DNA from: Paracoccaceae bacterium
GTDB lineage: Bacteria > Pseudomonadota > Alphaproteobacteria > Rhodobacterales > Rhodobacteraceae
Direction of reading: 5' to 3'
NCBI GenBank assembly: GCA_028285485.1
Contig: JANQPC010000041.1
Span: forward strand, 1 to 34,973
DNA length: 34,973 nucleotides
Both the position numbers and the translations under genes were made by a program. Every line of letters begins with the position of its first letter. The first letter of the stretch is position 1. Positions 16,746-25,252 of the stretch are shown piece by piece. The notes below the pieces were generated by a model, which had not been told where the DNA came from, did not search any database, and was given only the letters and a program-made list of their open reading frames with translations.

Positions 16746-17468
16746 ATGGGGTTTCAAAAGGCAATTGAGGCGATTTTTCCCACACAGTGCCTGACCTGCC
16801 AGACAATCGTGGCCGAAACCGGCGCGCTGTGCCCGGCCTGCTGGGCGGAAACCCCGTTTCTGGGCGGGCTTCTCTGCGCGCAATGCGCGGTGCCGCTGCC
16901 GGGCGGGGCGGAGGAGGGCGAGGCGTTCTGCGATACCTGCCTCACCGCGCCGCGCCCCTGGGGCCGGGGATGCGCAGTGTTCGAATATGCCGGGAACGGG
17001 CGCAAGATCGTGCTGGCGCTGAAGCATGGGCACCGCATGGATATCGGCCGCCACACGGCGCCCTGGATGGCGCGGCAGGCACAGCCTGTGATCACAGATC
17101 GCACGGTGATCGTGCCGATCCCGCTTCACTGGCAGCGGCTGCTGCGGCGCCGCTTCAATCAAAGCGCGCTGCTGGCCCGGCATCTGGGCGCCGCGCTGCA
17201 TCTGCCGGTGGCGCCCGATGCGCTTGTGCGCTGGCGCAACACGGGGTCGCAAGACGGGCGCACCGCCCCGGCGCGGTTCACCAATGTCGCCAACGCCATG
17301 GCCCCCCACCGCCGCAACGGCGCGCTTCTTCGCGACAAAGATGTGCTTCTCGTGGATGATGTGATGACATCCGGCGCCACATTCGCCGCCGCCGCCGAAG
17401 CCGCGCATCAGGCCGGCGCCGCGCGGATCGACGTGATCGCACTGGCGCGCGTTGTAAAGGCCCCGTGA
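16746..17468 (+). CDS. comF: ComF family phosphoribosyltransferase-like protein
   Basis: A 240-residue ComF/GntX-type protein. The N-terminus has two Cys4 zinc-binding clusters (Cys15, 18, 29, 32 and Cys44, 47, 62, 65). The phosphoribosyltransferase-like domain follows, with VPIPLHW, RRFNQSALLAR and the PRPP loop VLLVDDVMTSGAT (about 200-212). ComF proteins take part in uptake or processing of transforming DNA in competent bacteria, but are widespread in non-competent species too. It starts a chain of overlapping genes, comF-grx-nitrilase-marR. ATG 16746 has AGGGCC a few bases upstream. Family sure, role in this organism not. Confidence 0.92.
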   Translation: MGFQKAIEAIFPTQCLTCQTIVAETGALCPACWAETPFLGGLLCAQCAVPLPGGAEEGEAFCDTCLTAPRPWGRGCAVFEYAGNGRKIVLALKHGHRMDIGRHTAPWMARQAQPVITDRTVIVPIPLHWQRLLRRRFNQSALLARHLGAALHLPVAPDALVRWRNTGSQDGRTAPARFTNVANAMAPHRRNGALLRDKDVLLVDDVMTSGATFAAAAEAAHQAGAARIDVIALARVVKAP

Positions 17469-17485
17469 CACGTTATATTTGGACT

Positions 17486-17758
17486 ATGAAAAACGCATCA
17501 TTCCAAAGTGTTGAGATCTATACCGGGCGGCTATGCGGGTTTTGCGTGGCGGCCAAGCGGCTGCTGGCATCGAAGGATGTTCCCTTCACCGAGATTGACG
17601 TGTCGGGCGATCCCGCGCGGCGGCAGGAAATGATGCAGCGCGCCGGCGGCCGCCACACCGTGCCGCAGATCTTCATCGGCGGGCAGCATGTGGGCGGCTG
17701 CGATGATCTCTATGCGCTCCACCGGGCCGGAAAGCTCGATACGCTTCTGTCGGCATGA
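17486..17758 (+). CDS. grxC: Glutaredoxin 3
   Basis: A 90-residue class I glutaredoxin, a glutathione-dependent disulfide reductase. The active site is CGFC (Cys17, Cys20), rather than the classical CPYC. The TVPQIFIGGQHVGGCDDL motif supplies the cis-Pro and glutathione-binding residues. ATG 17486 gives the family-typical start; a GTG at 17465 overlapping the comF stop would add seven residues and couple translation to comF. The stop overlaps the next gene by four bases. Identity confident; the start is ambiguous. Confidence 0.93.
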   Translation: MKNASFQSVEIYTGRLCGFCVAAKRLLASKDVPFTEIDVSGDPARRQEMMQRAGGRHTVPQIFIGGQHVGGCDDLYALHRAGKLDTLLSA

Positions 17759-18597
17759 CCCGGCTGCGCGCGGGGCTTGTGCAGCTGACCTCCAGCGATC
17801 TGCCGCTGGAGAATCTGCCCGTGACGGTGGAGGCTGTGCGCAAGGCCGCCGAGGGCGGCGCCGATCTGGTGCTGACCCCGGAGGTGACGAATTGCGTCTC
17901 CAACAGCCGCGCCCATCAGCAGGCTCATCTGGCCCGGGAGAAGGAGGATCCGACCCTTGAGGCGCTGCGGGATGAGGCGGCGCGCGGTGGGATCTGGCTT
18001 CTGATCGGATCGCTTGCGCTGGCCACCGATGATGCGGATGGGCGCTTTGCCAACCGATCTTTCCTGATTGGCCCGGATGGCGCGATTGCCGCCCGTTACG
18101 ACAAGATCCACATGTTCGATGTGGCGGTAACGAAGGAAGAAACGTTCCGGGAATCGGAGGGGTTTCGCCCCGGCGCCGCCGCCGTGGTGGCCGAGGCGGC
18201 GGGCGCCACCATCGGGCTTAGCATCTGCTACGATCTGCGCTTCCCCCATCTGCACCGCGCCCTGGCGCAGGCGGGCGCCCAGATCATCACAATTCCCGCG
18301 GCCTTCTCCCCCGTCACCGGTGCCGCGCATTGGGAGGTGCTTCTGCGCGCACGGGCCATTGAAACGGGCGCCTTCGTTCTCGCACCCGCCCAGACCGGCG
18401 CGCATCCCAGCGGCAACGGCATTTCCCGCCACACCCATGGCCACAGCCTGGCCGTGGGGCCCTGGGGCGAGGTGCTGCACGATGCGGGCACGGCGCCGGG
18501 CGTGAGCTTCGTCGAGATCGATTTGGCGGATGTGGCCGAGACGCGGCGGCGCCTGCCCGCGATCAGCCATGACCGCGCCTTTACGGGGCCGGTATGA
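17755..18597 (+). CDS. Nitrilase-superfamily amidohydrolase (Nit1-like)
   Basis: A 280-residue carbon-nitrogen hydrolase with the full triad: Glu43 in LTPEV, Lys117 in YDKIHMFD, and Cys158 in SICYDLRFP. The KIHMFDV and CYDLRFP blocks are characteristic of the Nit1/NitFhit branch, whose members hydrolyse deaminated glutathione as a metabolite-repair step. Its position directly behind a glutaredoxin gene, with an ATGA overlap, fits a glutathione-related role. Substrate is inferred from family and context. Confidence 0.9.
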   Translation: MTRLRAGLVQLTSSDLPLENLPVTVEAVRKAAEGGADLVLTPEVTNCVSNSRAHQQAHLAREKEDPTLEALRDEAARGGIWLLIGSLALATDDADGRFANRSFLIGPDGAIAARYDKIHMFDVAVTKEETFRESEGFRPGAAAVVAEAAGATIGLSICYDLRFPHLHRALAQAGAQIITIPAAFSPVTGAAHWEVLLRARAIETGAFVLAPAQTGAHPSGNGISRHTHGHSLAVGPWGEVLHDAGTAPGVSFVEIDLADVAETRRRLPAISHDRAFTGPV

Positions 18598-19037
18598 GCG
18601 ATACCAGCGATCCCCTTGCCGTTGCGCTTTTCAGCGAGATCTTCATGTCGGATCAGCTTGCCCGCACGCGGCTTTCAAAGGCGCTGCCGAAGGGCATGGA
18701 GATTTCGCATTTCTCGGTTCTGAATCACCTGGCGCGCGCGGCAGAAGAAAAAACGCCGGCCCAGCTTGCCAAGACCTTTCATGTGACCCGCGGGGCGATG
18801 ACGAATACGCTCAGCAAGCTGGAATGGGCCGGCCATGTGCATATCCGGCCCGATTGGGATGATGCGCGGCGGAAGTTCGTGACGATCAGCCCCGCGGGCC
18901 GCGCCGCCCGTGACGCCGCCATTGCCGCGATCACGCCGATCATCGGCGAAGTGGTGGAATCGATCGGGGCGGACAAGGTACGCGCCGCGCTTCCGGTGCT
19001 GCGGGCAATCAGGGCGCGGTTCGACGAATCGATCTAG
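18594..19037 (+). CDS. MarR family transcriptional regulator
   Basis: A 147-residue winged-helix DNA-binding protein. The helix-turn-helix is [20 protein letters not shown] (about 56-75), followed by a wing [13 protein letters not shown] typical of MarR proteins. The N- and C-terminal helices should form the dimer. It overlaps the upstream amidase gene by four bases (ATGA), so it is the last gene of the comF chain, and its 3' end overlaps ubiG on the other strand by four bases. Neither ligand nor target is visible; autoregulation would require a site upstream of comF. Confidence 0.92.
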   Translation: MSDTSDPLAVALFSEIFMSDQLARTRLSKALPKGMEISHFSVLNHLARAAEEKTPAQLAKTFHVTRGAMTNTLSKLEWAGHVHIRPDWDDARRKFVTISPAGRAARDAAIAAITPIIGEVVESIGADKVRAALPVLRAIRARFDESI

Positions 19038-19795
19038 CCAACGCCTGGTGATCCGGGCCGCCGGCTGGCGGTGACGTAATTCACGCTCAGATCCCCGTCA
19101 GAAAGATGCCAGCGCCATGTCAGGGGGTTGAAGACAAAGCCCTTGCGATCCACCGGTTCGAGCCCCGCCCGGGACAGCATGGCGTAAAGCTCCTCCGGCG
19201 TGATGAACTTCCGCCAGTCATGGGTGCCGCGCGGCAGCCAGCGCAGGATGTGTTCGGCCCCAACGATCGCGGCGGCAAAGCTGCGCGCGGTGCGGTTGAG
19301 GGTAGAGCAGATCATGAGCCCGCCGGGCTGCAACACTGCGTGGCAGGCGTTGAGATAGGCCTGGGGGTCGGCCACATGCTCCACCACCTCCATGTTCAGC
19401 ACGATGTCGAAGCGCTCGCCCGCCTCGGCCAGCGCCTCGGCCGTAACATTGCGGTAGTCGATCGTGAGCCCCTGTTGATCGGCATGAAGCCGGGCAACGG
19501 GGATGTTGCCCTCCGCAGCATCCGCGCCCAGCACATCGGCGCCAAGCCGCGCCATGGGCTCTGACAACAGCCCGCCGCCGCAGCCGATATCCAACAGGCG
19601 CAGGCCCGCGAAGGGCTCACGCGCGCCCAGATCGCGATCGAACTCGGTGGCGATCTGCGCCGTGATGTAATCAAGCCGCGTTGGATTGAGCATGTGGAGC
19701 GGCTTGAACTTGCCGTCGGGATCCCACCATTCCGCCGCCATGCTCTGGAACTTTTCGATCTCCTGCGGGTCGATCGTGTTCCGTGCCGTCTGCAT
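19034..19795 (-). CDS. ubiG: Ubiquinone biosynthesis O-methyltransferase
   Basis: UbiG carries out both O-methylations of ubiquinone synthesis, using SAM. The 253-residue product has the UbiG start signature [20 protein letters not shown] (15-32 region), motif [10 protein letters not shown] (68-75), [19 protein letters not shown] and a C-terminal [12 protein letters not shown] block. It converges with the MarR gene, with stops overlapping by four bases, and diverges from the iminopeptidase gene. The 68-base region between the starts must contain both promoters. Identity is certain. Confidence 0.97.
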   Translation of the reverse strand: MQTARNTIDPQEIEKFQSMAAEWWDPDGKFKPLHMLNPTRLDYITAQIATEFDRDLGAREPFAGLRLLDIGCGGGLLSEPMARLGADVLGADAAEGNIPVARLHADQQGLTIDYRNVTAEALAEAGERFDIVLNMEVVEHVADPQAYLNACHAVLQPGGLMICSTLNRTARSFAAAIVGAEHILRWLPRGTHDWRKFITPEELYAMLSRAGLEPVDRKGFVFNPLTWRWHLSDGDLSVNYVTASRRPGSPGVG

Positions 19796-19863
19796 CTGTC
19801 AGCCCCTGCCTAATCCTGTTAGGTTCGGCTTCAGGGCCGAGTCCCGCGCTATATAGGGCAGTG

Positions 19864-20850
19864 ATGAACAAGGTGGCAGGACAAAAGGGCGCGGCCCAGT
19901 ATCTCTACCCGCCGCTCGACCCGTTCGATCAGCGCATGCTGCATGTGGGCGACGGTCATCGCGTGTATGTCGAACAATGCGGGCGGCCCGATGGCGTGCC
20001 GGTAATCGTGCTGCATGGCGGGCCCGGCGGCGGCTGCAGCCCGGCCATGCGCCGGTATTTCGACCCCGAGCATTACCGCATCATCCTGTTCGATCAGCGC
20101 GGCTGCGGCCGCTCGCGCCCCCATTCCAGCGTGGAAGACAATACGACCTGGCACCTGGTGCGCGATATCGAATTGATCCGCGAAACACTGGGCATCGATC
20201 GCTGGGTGATCTTCGGGGGCAGTTGGGGTGCCACGCTTGGGCTGATCTACACCCAAACCCATGGCGACCGGGTGATGCACCTGATCCTGCGCGGTGTGTT
20301 CCTGATGACCCAGGCGGAACTGGCCTGGTTCTACGGCGGCGGCGCGGGCCAGTTCTGGCCGGATATGTGGAAGCGCTTCACCGGGCTCATCCCCGATGAT
20401 GAGCAGGATGATATGATCGTGGCCTATAACCGGCGGCTGTTCTGCGGCGATCTGGCCATCGAAACACGCTATGCCCGGGCCTGGGCGAGCTGGGAGAACA
20501 CGCTTGCCTCGATCTCGAATGACGGGCCGGGCGGGGAAAGCCCGGCGGAATATGCCCGGGCCTTCGCGCGGCTCGAAAACCACTACTTCATCAACCGCGG
20601 GTTTCTTGAGGAGGATGGGCAGATCCTGAAGAATGCCGATCTGCTCACAGGCATCCCCGGAACCATCGTGCAGGGGCGTTATGACATGATCTGCCCCCCC
20701 GCCTCTGCCGCGGCGCTGCACGATCTTTGGCAGGGGTCGACGCTGCGGATCATCCCGCGGGCCGGTCACGCGCTCTCCGAACCCGGCATCAGCGCGCAAC
20801 TTGTGCGCACCACGAACGCGCTGCGCCGTGATTTTCAGCCCGCAGGCTAA
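19864..20850 (+). CDS. pip: Prolyl iminopeptidase
   Basis: A 328-residue alpha/beta hydrolase of peptidase family S33, which removes N-terminal proline from peptides. The oxyanion loop HGGPGGGCSP (51-60), FDQRGCGRS (77-85), nucleophile Ser120 in GGSWGATLGL, the Asp in GRYDMICP, and the His in RAGHALSEPG are all present. I start at ATG 19864 with AGGGCAG upstream; GTG 19861 is directly adjacent, and an open frame 27 codons further upstream lies in the ubiG-pip promoter region. Identity is firm. Confidence 0.95.
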   Translation: MNKVAGQKGAAQYLYPPLDPFDQRMLHVGDGHRVYVEQCGRPDGVPVIVLHGGPGGGCSPAMRRYFDPEHYRIILFDQRGCGRSRPHSSVEDNTTWHLVRDIELIRETLGIDRWVIFGGSWGATLGLIYTQTHGDRVMHLILRGVFLMTQAELAWFYGGGAGQFWPDMWKRFTGLIPDDEQDDMIVAYNRRLFCGDLAIETRYARAWASWENTLASISNDGPGGESPAEYARAFARLENHYFINRGFLEEDGQILKNADLLTGIPGTIVQGRYDMICPPASAAALHDLWQGSTLRIIPRAGHALSEPGISAQLVRTTNALRRDFQPAG

Positions 20851-20947
20851 CCAAAACCGCCTGACCCGAAAGTCATGGGCGAAGGCAGGGCGGGCCTGCT
20901 AGGCTCTGGCTTCGACGATTCGGTGTTGCAGGTGAGGGCTGACGCAG

Positions 20948-22279
20948 ATGTCCGCCATCAGCAGAAGACGGCTTTTGCAATCGGGTGCCGCGGCCTCGAT
21001 GCTGGCGGCGAGCGCCGGGTTGGGCCGTGCCGCGCCCGCGGGCGGCGGCACACTCAGGATCGGGGTGCCGGATACCGGGGCGCGCTCGCCGCTCTTGGCC
21101 CCGTTTCTATTTGAAACGCTGACGCAGATCGATGCCGGAGGCGCCCTTCACGGGCGGCTCGCGCTTGGGTGGGAGGCCGAGGCGGGCGGTGCGCGCTGGC
21201 GGCTTGCGCTTGATCCCGGGGCCCTGTGGCATGACGGATCGCCCGTGCGCGCTGGCCAGGTTGCCGAGATGTTGCGCACCGGGGCAGGGATCATCCCCGC
21301 GCTGAAGGCGATAGAGGCTTCTGGTGCGGCAGGGCTTCTTATTCGGCTGGATACCGCCGTGGCCGGGCTTCCCTTCATATTGGCCGATGGGCAGCTGGCC
21401 CTGCGCCATCCCGAACGGCCCGATCTAGGCACAGGAAGCTACCGCGCCGCCGCCGATGGGGGCGTGCTGGAGCGTGTCGGGCCAATGGGCGGCGCGTTCG
21501 ATCGAATTGAGTGCATTTCGATCCACGGGCAGCGCGCGGGGCGCGACGCGCTCCTCGACGGGAGGATTGACCTCTGCGCGCTGGAGGATCCCGCCGCCCT
21601 TGCCCACCGGCGCACGGGCCTTCGCCACGCTTCTATCGGGTTGGAACGGCTGGAGATTCTGGCCGAGGGCCCTGGCGCCGATGCGATGGCGCGGGCGCTG
21701 AAACTGGGGATCGACCGTGCGCGCATCGTTCAGGATTGGGCCGGCGGTTTCGGTAAAGTTGGAAACGATCACCCGCTTCTCGCCGAGCCCGTGCCACACG
21801 AGCGCCACATTCAGGCGGCACGGTCGCTCCTTGCCGCTCGGGGGCTTGTTGCAGCGTCGGTTTCGCTTGACGCTGCCCTGATTCCCGATCCGGCAACGAA
21901 ACGGCTTGTGCGCGCGCTGGCGCGTGATGCCCGGGCCATCGGCCTGCGCCTGACATCGCGGTCGGGGGCGGCGCCGCTGACCCCCCGGCTCACGCTGCGC
22001 ACGCGGCCGATGGACCTGACGCCCGAAGCCGCGCTTTGGGCCGCGCGAGACGGAGGCTTCGAAGCGTGCGCACGCTATCAGTCGGATCTGGCAACGCTTC
22101 TGGCGGGTGGGGATTCCACCGGCCGGGCGGCGCAGGTTGCGGCGATGACAGCGCGGCTCGCCTCGGAAAGCCGGATCATCGTGCCGGCGCTGCGCGAGCG
22201 GCTGGTGATGCACGGCCCGCGGGTAGAGATCCCGGGCGATCTGCGCGGCGTTTCGCTGGCATCCAGGCGCGCGGCCTAG
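20948..22279 (+). CDS. Tat-exported solute-binding protein, oligopeptide/nickel family (SBP_bac_5), orphan
   Basis: A 443-residue periplasmic binding protein. The N-terminus SRRRLLQSG is a twin-arginine signal, ending near GLGRAAPAG. GGTLRIGVPDTGARSPLLAP, FETLTQIDAGG and WRLALDPGALWHDGSPVRAGQV mark the dipeptide/oligopeptide-binding family. It is shorter than usual (about 500-530 residues), mainly through trimmed inner loops. No permease or ATPase gene is near, so it must use a distant transporter or serve another role. ATG 20948 has GAGGG upstream. The stop lies at the start of the following CAP-domain frame. Confidence 0.82.
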   Translation: MSAISRRRLLQSGAAASMLAASAGLGRAAPAGGGTLRIGVPDTGARSPLLAPFLFETLTQIDAGGALHGRLALGWEAEAGGARWRLALDPGALWHDGSPVRAGQVAEMLRTGAGIIPALKAIEASGAAGLLIRLDTAVAGLPFILADGQLALRHPERPDLGTGSYRAAADGGVLERVGPMGGAFDRIECISIHGQRAGRDALLDGRIDLCALEDPAALAHRRTGLRHASIGLERLEILAEGPGADAMARALKLGIDRARIVQDWAGGFGKVGNDHPLLAEPVPHERHIQAARSLLAARGLVAASVSLDAALIPDPATKRLVRALARDARAIGLRLTSRSGAAPLTPRLTLRTRPMDLTPEAALWAARDGGFEACARYQSDLATLLAGGDSTGRAAQVAAMTARLASESRIIVPALRERLVMHGPRVEIPGDLRGVSLASRRAA

Positions 22280-22284
22280 GCCGC

Positions 22285-22887
22285 CTGACCGCCGCCGCCG
22301 CGGCGATCCTTCTCGGCGCATCGGCGGCCCTGGCCTGCACCGCCCCCCAGCAATCGCGCGCCCTTCTCAACCCCGGCGCAATCGATCAGTCGGCGCTGGA
22401 CCGTGCCGTGCGCGCCGAGGTAAACTATCACCGCTGCCGCAACGGGATCGGCGCCCTTTCCCCGGCGGGCGGCACCCTGATCGCCTCGGCCAAGGCCCAC
22501 AGCACCTGGATGGCCCGGGCCGGCAAACTTTCCCATACCGGGCGCGGCGCCTCCGGGCGGGGCCTTGCAGATCGCATCAAGGCCGCGGGCATTGCCCCCA
22601 CCTTCGGCAGCGAGAACCTTGCGCAACTGCCCCGCTACCAGTTCGGCACCCAGCCCTTCCGGGTGAACAATCGCGGGCGCTGCGATTTCTCCACCGCGCG
22701 GGGTTCGCAGGTGCCGCCCCACAGCTATGCCAGCGTGGCGCGCGAGGTCGTGACGCTGTGGATGCAAAGCCCCGGCCACCGCCGCAACGTGCTGGACAGG
22801 CGCGCGGAACGGCTTTCCACCGCCGCGGCCTTTTCGAACGACCGCAACTGCGGCAAGCTCTGGTTCACGCAGATCTTCGTGCGCTAA
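22285..22887 (+). CDS. Exported CAP-domain (SCP/PR1-like) protein; start codon unusual or upstream
   Basis: The mature part is a clear CAP domain of about 180 residues: [30 protein letters not shown], and [13 protein letters not shown], with four cysteines including LAC, HRC, RCD and NCG. A signal peptide core ([18 protein letters not shown]) precedes it, so it is secreted or periplasmic. No ATG, GTG or TTG lies in frame near this signal. I list the CTG at 22285; that would leave no charged n-region. The nearest standard starts are GTG 22066 and ATG 22036, deep inside the preceding binding-protein gene. The gene follows that gene almost without gap. Domain sure; 5' end unsure. Confidence 0.75.
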   Translation: MTAAAAAILLGASAALACTAPQQSRALLNPGAIDQSALDRAVRAEVNYHRCRNGIGALSPAGGTLIASAKAHSTWMARAGKLSHTGRGASGRGLADRIKAAGIAPTFGSENLAQLPRYQFGTQPFRVNNRGRCDFSTARGSQVPPHSYASVAREVVTLWMQSPGHRRNVLDRRAERLSTAAAFSNDRNCGKLWFTQIFVR

Positions 22888-22891
22888 TCCC

Positions 22892-22920
22892 TTGCAACGC
22901 CGCAGGGCGGGGCGTATATG
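22892..22920 (+). promoter_or_regulatory. Promoter of the rimP-nusA-ylxR-infB operon
   Basis: TTGCAA (22892-22897) and TATATG (22915-22920) are separated by exactly 17 bases, a good sigma-70 match. It starts four bases after the CAP-gene stop. Transcription would begin near 22927, giving a leader of about 85 bases that ends in the hairpin at 22974-22997. Confidence 0.6.
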
Positions 22921-22973
22921 CCACTCAACAGCGGCGCATCGGCCTCCACCCCCGAAGCTCCACCGAACGTCAC

Positions 22974-22997
22974 AACGGGCCGCGCGCCCGTTTTTTT
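22974..22997 (+). terminator. Intrinsic terminator/attenuator in the rimP leader
   Basis: AACGGGC (22974-22980) pairs with GCCCGTT (22986-22992) around CGCGC, and seven T follow from 22991. The last T is only 14 bases before the rimP ATG at 23012. No promoter can fit between it and the ATG, so transcripts made upstream must read through it to express rimP. It may also end CAP-gene transcription. Confidence 0.75.
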
Positions 22998-23011
22998 GTT
23001 TCTGGACACGC

Positions 23012-23599
23012 ATGTCAGACCTCGTTGCAAAAGCCACGCTGGATCGGCGCCTCGCCGAGATCATCACCCCGGTGATCGAAGATCTGGGGTTTGAACTTGT
23101 GCGCGTGCGGTTCATGGGCGGCAAAACGAAAACCGTGCAGATCATGGCCGAACGCCCCGACGGAGGGATCGAGGTGGATGATTGCGCGGAGATTTCCACC
23201 GCCGTAAGCGCCACGCTCGACGTGGAAGACCCCGTGGAGGATGCCTACACGCTGGAGGTTTCTTCCCCCGGCATCGACCGGCCCCTGACACGGCTCAAAG
23301 ACTTTGAGATGTGGGAAGGCTACGAGGCCAAGATAGAGACGACCGATCTGATCGACGGGCGGCGCCGCTTCAAAGGCCTGTTGCAGGGCACCGAGGGCGA
23401 CGAGGTTCTGATCGAGATCGAGGTGGAGGGCGCGCCCGTCACCATCGGGCTGAAGTTTGACTGGCTGGCGGATGCCAAGCTGGTGCTGACAGACGAGTTG
23501 ATCCGGGACGTGCTGCGCGCCCGGAAGGATGCAGGCGCCGTGGACGAGGCGCAATTTGATGAAATCGAAACCATCATCGATGGGGATGAGGAGACCTGA
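23012..23599 (+). CDS. rimP: Ribosome maturation factor RimP
   Basis: RimP assists 30S ribosomal subunit maturation. The 195-residue product contains [19 protein letters not shown] (near residues 18-36), [19 protein letters not shown] and the family signature [14 protein letters not shown] (about 83-96). ATG 23012 is used because the conserved domain follows directly and GGA lies seven bases upstream; the frame is open 40 codons further, but this runs through the terminator-like hairpin. It is the first gene of rimP-nusA-ylxR-infB, the order known across proteobacteria, with nusA two bases after the stop. Confidence 0.96.
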   Translation: MSDLVAKATLDRRLAEIITPVIEDLGFELVRVRFMGGKTKTVQIMAERPDGGIEVDDCAEISTAVSATLDVEDPVEDAYTLEVSSPGIDRPLTRLKDFEMWEGYEAKIETTDLIDGRRRFKGLLQGTEGDEVLIEIEVEGAPVTIGLKFDWLADAKLVLTDELIRDVLRARKDAGAVDEAQFDEIETIIDGDEET

Positions 23600-23601
23600 G
23601 C

Positions 23602-25230
23602 ATGGCCATCACATCGGCAAACCAGCTTGAACTTCTGCAGACGGCAGAGGCGGTTGCGCGGGAGAAGATGATCGACCCCGCGCTTGTTGTGGAGGCGATG
23701 GAAGAGAGCCTCGCGCGCGCCGCCAAGAGCCGCTACGGCAGCGAGATGGACATTCGCGTGTCCATCGATCGGAAGACGGGGAAGGCCACCTTCACCCGCG
23801 TGCGTACGGTTGTTGAGGAAGAGCTGCTTGAAAACTACCAGGCCGAGATGACCGTTGAGCAGGCCAAGCAGTATCTCGATAACCCGGAGATCGGCGATAC
23901 CTTCGTGGAAGAAGTGCCGCCGGTGGATATGGGCCGGATCGCCGCGCAATCGGCCAAGCAGGTGATTCTGCAAAAGGTGCGCGAGGCGGAACGCGACCGG
24001 CAGTTCGAGGAATTCAAGGATCGCGCGGGCACAATCATCAATGGCGTCGTCAAACGCGAGGAATACGGCAACGTTGTTGTGGATGTGGGCACCGGCGAGG
24101 GCATCCTGCGCCGCAACGAAAAGATCGGCCGCGAAAGCTACCGCAATGGCGATCGCATCCGCTGCTACATCAAGGATGTGCGCCGCGAACCGCGCGGGCC
24201 GCAGATCTTCCTCAGCCGCACGGCACCGGAATTCATGGCCGAACTCTTCAAGATGGAAGTGCCGGAGATCTACGATGGCATCATCGAGATCAAGGCGGTG
24301 GCCCGCGATCCAGGCAGCCGGGCGAAGATTGCCGTGATCTCCTATGACAACTCCATCGATCCCGTGGGCGCCTGCGTGGGGATGCGCGGCAGCCGTGTTC
24401 AGGCGGTGGTCAACGAACTTCAGGGCGAAAAGATCGACATCATTCCCTGGAATGACGATCAGGCAACCTTCCTTGTGAACGCGCTGCAGCCGGCCGAGGT
24501 TTCCAAGGTTGTGATCGATGAAGAGGCGGGCAAGATCGAGGTCGTTGTTCCGGAAGAGCAGCTTTCGCTTGCCATCGGGCGGCGCGGGCAGAACGTGCGG
24601 CTTGCGAGCCAGCTCACCGCGCTCGACATCGATATCATGACCGAAGAGGAAGAAAGCGCGCGCCGCCAGGCCGAGTTTGAAGAGCGAACGAAGCTGTTCG
24701 TGGATACGCTCGATCTGGACGAGTTCTTCGCCCAGCTCCTCGTCTCCGAAGGCTTCACCTCACTGGAAGAGGTGGCCTATGTGGATGTGGACGAGCTTCT
24801 TGTCATCGACGGGGTGGATGAAGACACCGCCGCCGAACTTCAGGCCCGCGCCCGCGATCACATCGATGCGCTGAACAAGAAGGCGCTCGACAATGCCCGC
24901 GAACTGGGCGTCGAAGACAGCCTTATTGCATTCGAGGGGCTCACACCCCAGATGATCGAGGCGCTGGCGCAGGACGGCGTGAAATCGGTTGAGGATTTCG
25001 CCACTTGCGCGGATTGGGAGCTTGCGGGCGGCTGGACTGTTCAGGACGGCGAGCGCGTGAAGGATGACGGCATTCTCGAACCCTTCGATGTGAGCCTTGA
25101 GGAAGCGCAGGCCATGGTGATGACGGCCCGCATCCAGCTTGGCTGGGTGGATCCGGCGGATCTGGAGGCCGCGGCGGCTGAAGACGAAGACGGCGAGGCC
25201 GGCGAAACCGAAGAGGAGGCCAGCGCCTGA
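23602..25230 (+). CDS. nusA: Transcription termination/antitermination factor NusA
   Basis: NusA binds RNA polymerase and nascent RNA to control pausing, termination and antitermination. The 542-residue product has the N-terminal polymerase-binding domain (1-125), S1 domain (about 135-200), two KH domains (about 230-345, with [16 protein letters not shown] and [13 protein letters not shown] as the KH loops) and two C-terminal helix-hairpin repeats (about 365-500), then an acidic Glu-rich tail. The long C-terminus is normal for proteobacteria. It follows rimP by two bases. NusA may act on the terminator in its own operon leader, which would be autoregulation. Confidence 0.98.
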   Translation: MAITSANQLELLQTAEAVAREKMIDPALVVEAMEESLARAAKSRYGSEMDIRVSIDRKTGKATFTRVRTVVEEELLENYQAEMTVEQAKQYLDNPEIGDTFVEEVPPVDMGRIAAQSAKQVILQKVREAERDRQFEEFKDRAGTIINGVVKREEYGNVVVDVGTGEGILRRNEKIGRESYRNGDRIRCYIKDVRREPRGPQIFLSRTAPEFMAELFKMEVPEIYDGIIEIKAVARDPGSRAKIAVISYDNSIDPVGACVGMRGSRVQAVVNELQGEKIDIIPWNDDQATFLVNALQPAEVSKVVIDEEAGKIEVVVPEEQLSLAIGRRGQNVRLASQLTALDIDIMTEEEESARRQAEFEERTKLFVDTLDLDEFFAQLLVSEGFTSLEEVAYVDVDELLVIDGVDEDTAAELQARARDHIDALNKKALDNARELGVEDSLIAFEGLTPQMIEALAQDGVKSVEDFATCADWELAGGWTVQDGERVKDDGILEPFDVSLEEAQAMVMTARIQLGWVDPADLEAAAAEDEDGEAGETEEEASA

Positions 25231-25252
25231 TCGCAGGCGCTGGAGCGCGGGC

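Noticed and set aside
22892-23011. Open frame extending RimP by 40 codons
   Set aside because: It would cross the promoter and terminator-like hairpin, and family members start at MSDLV-like sequence.
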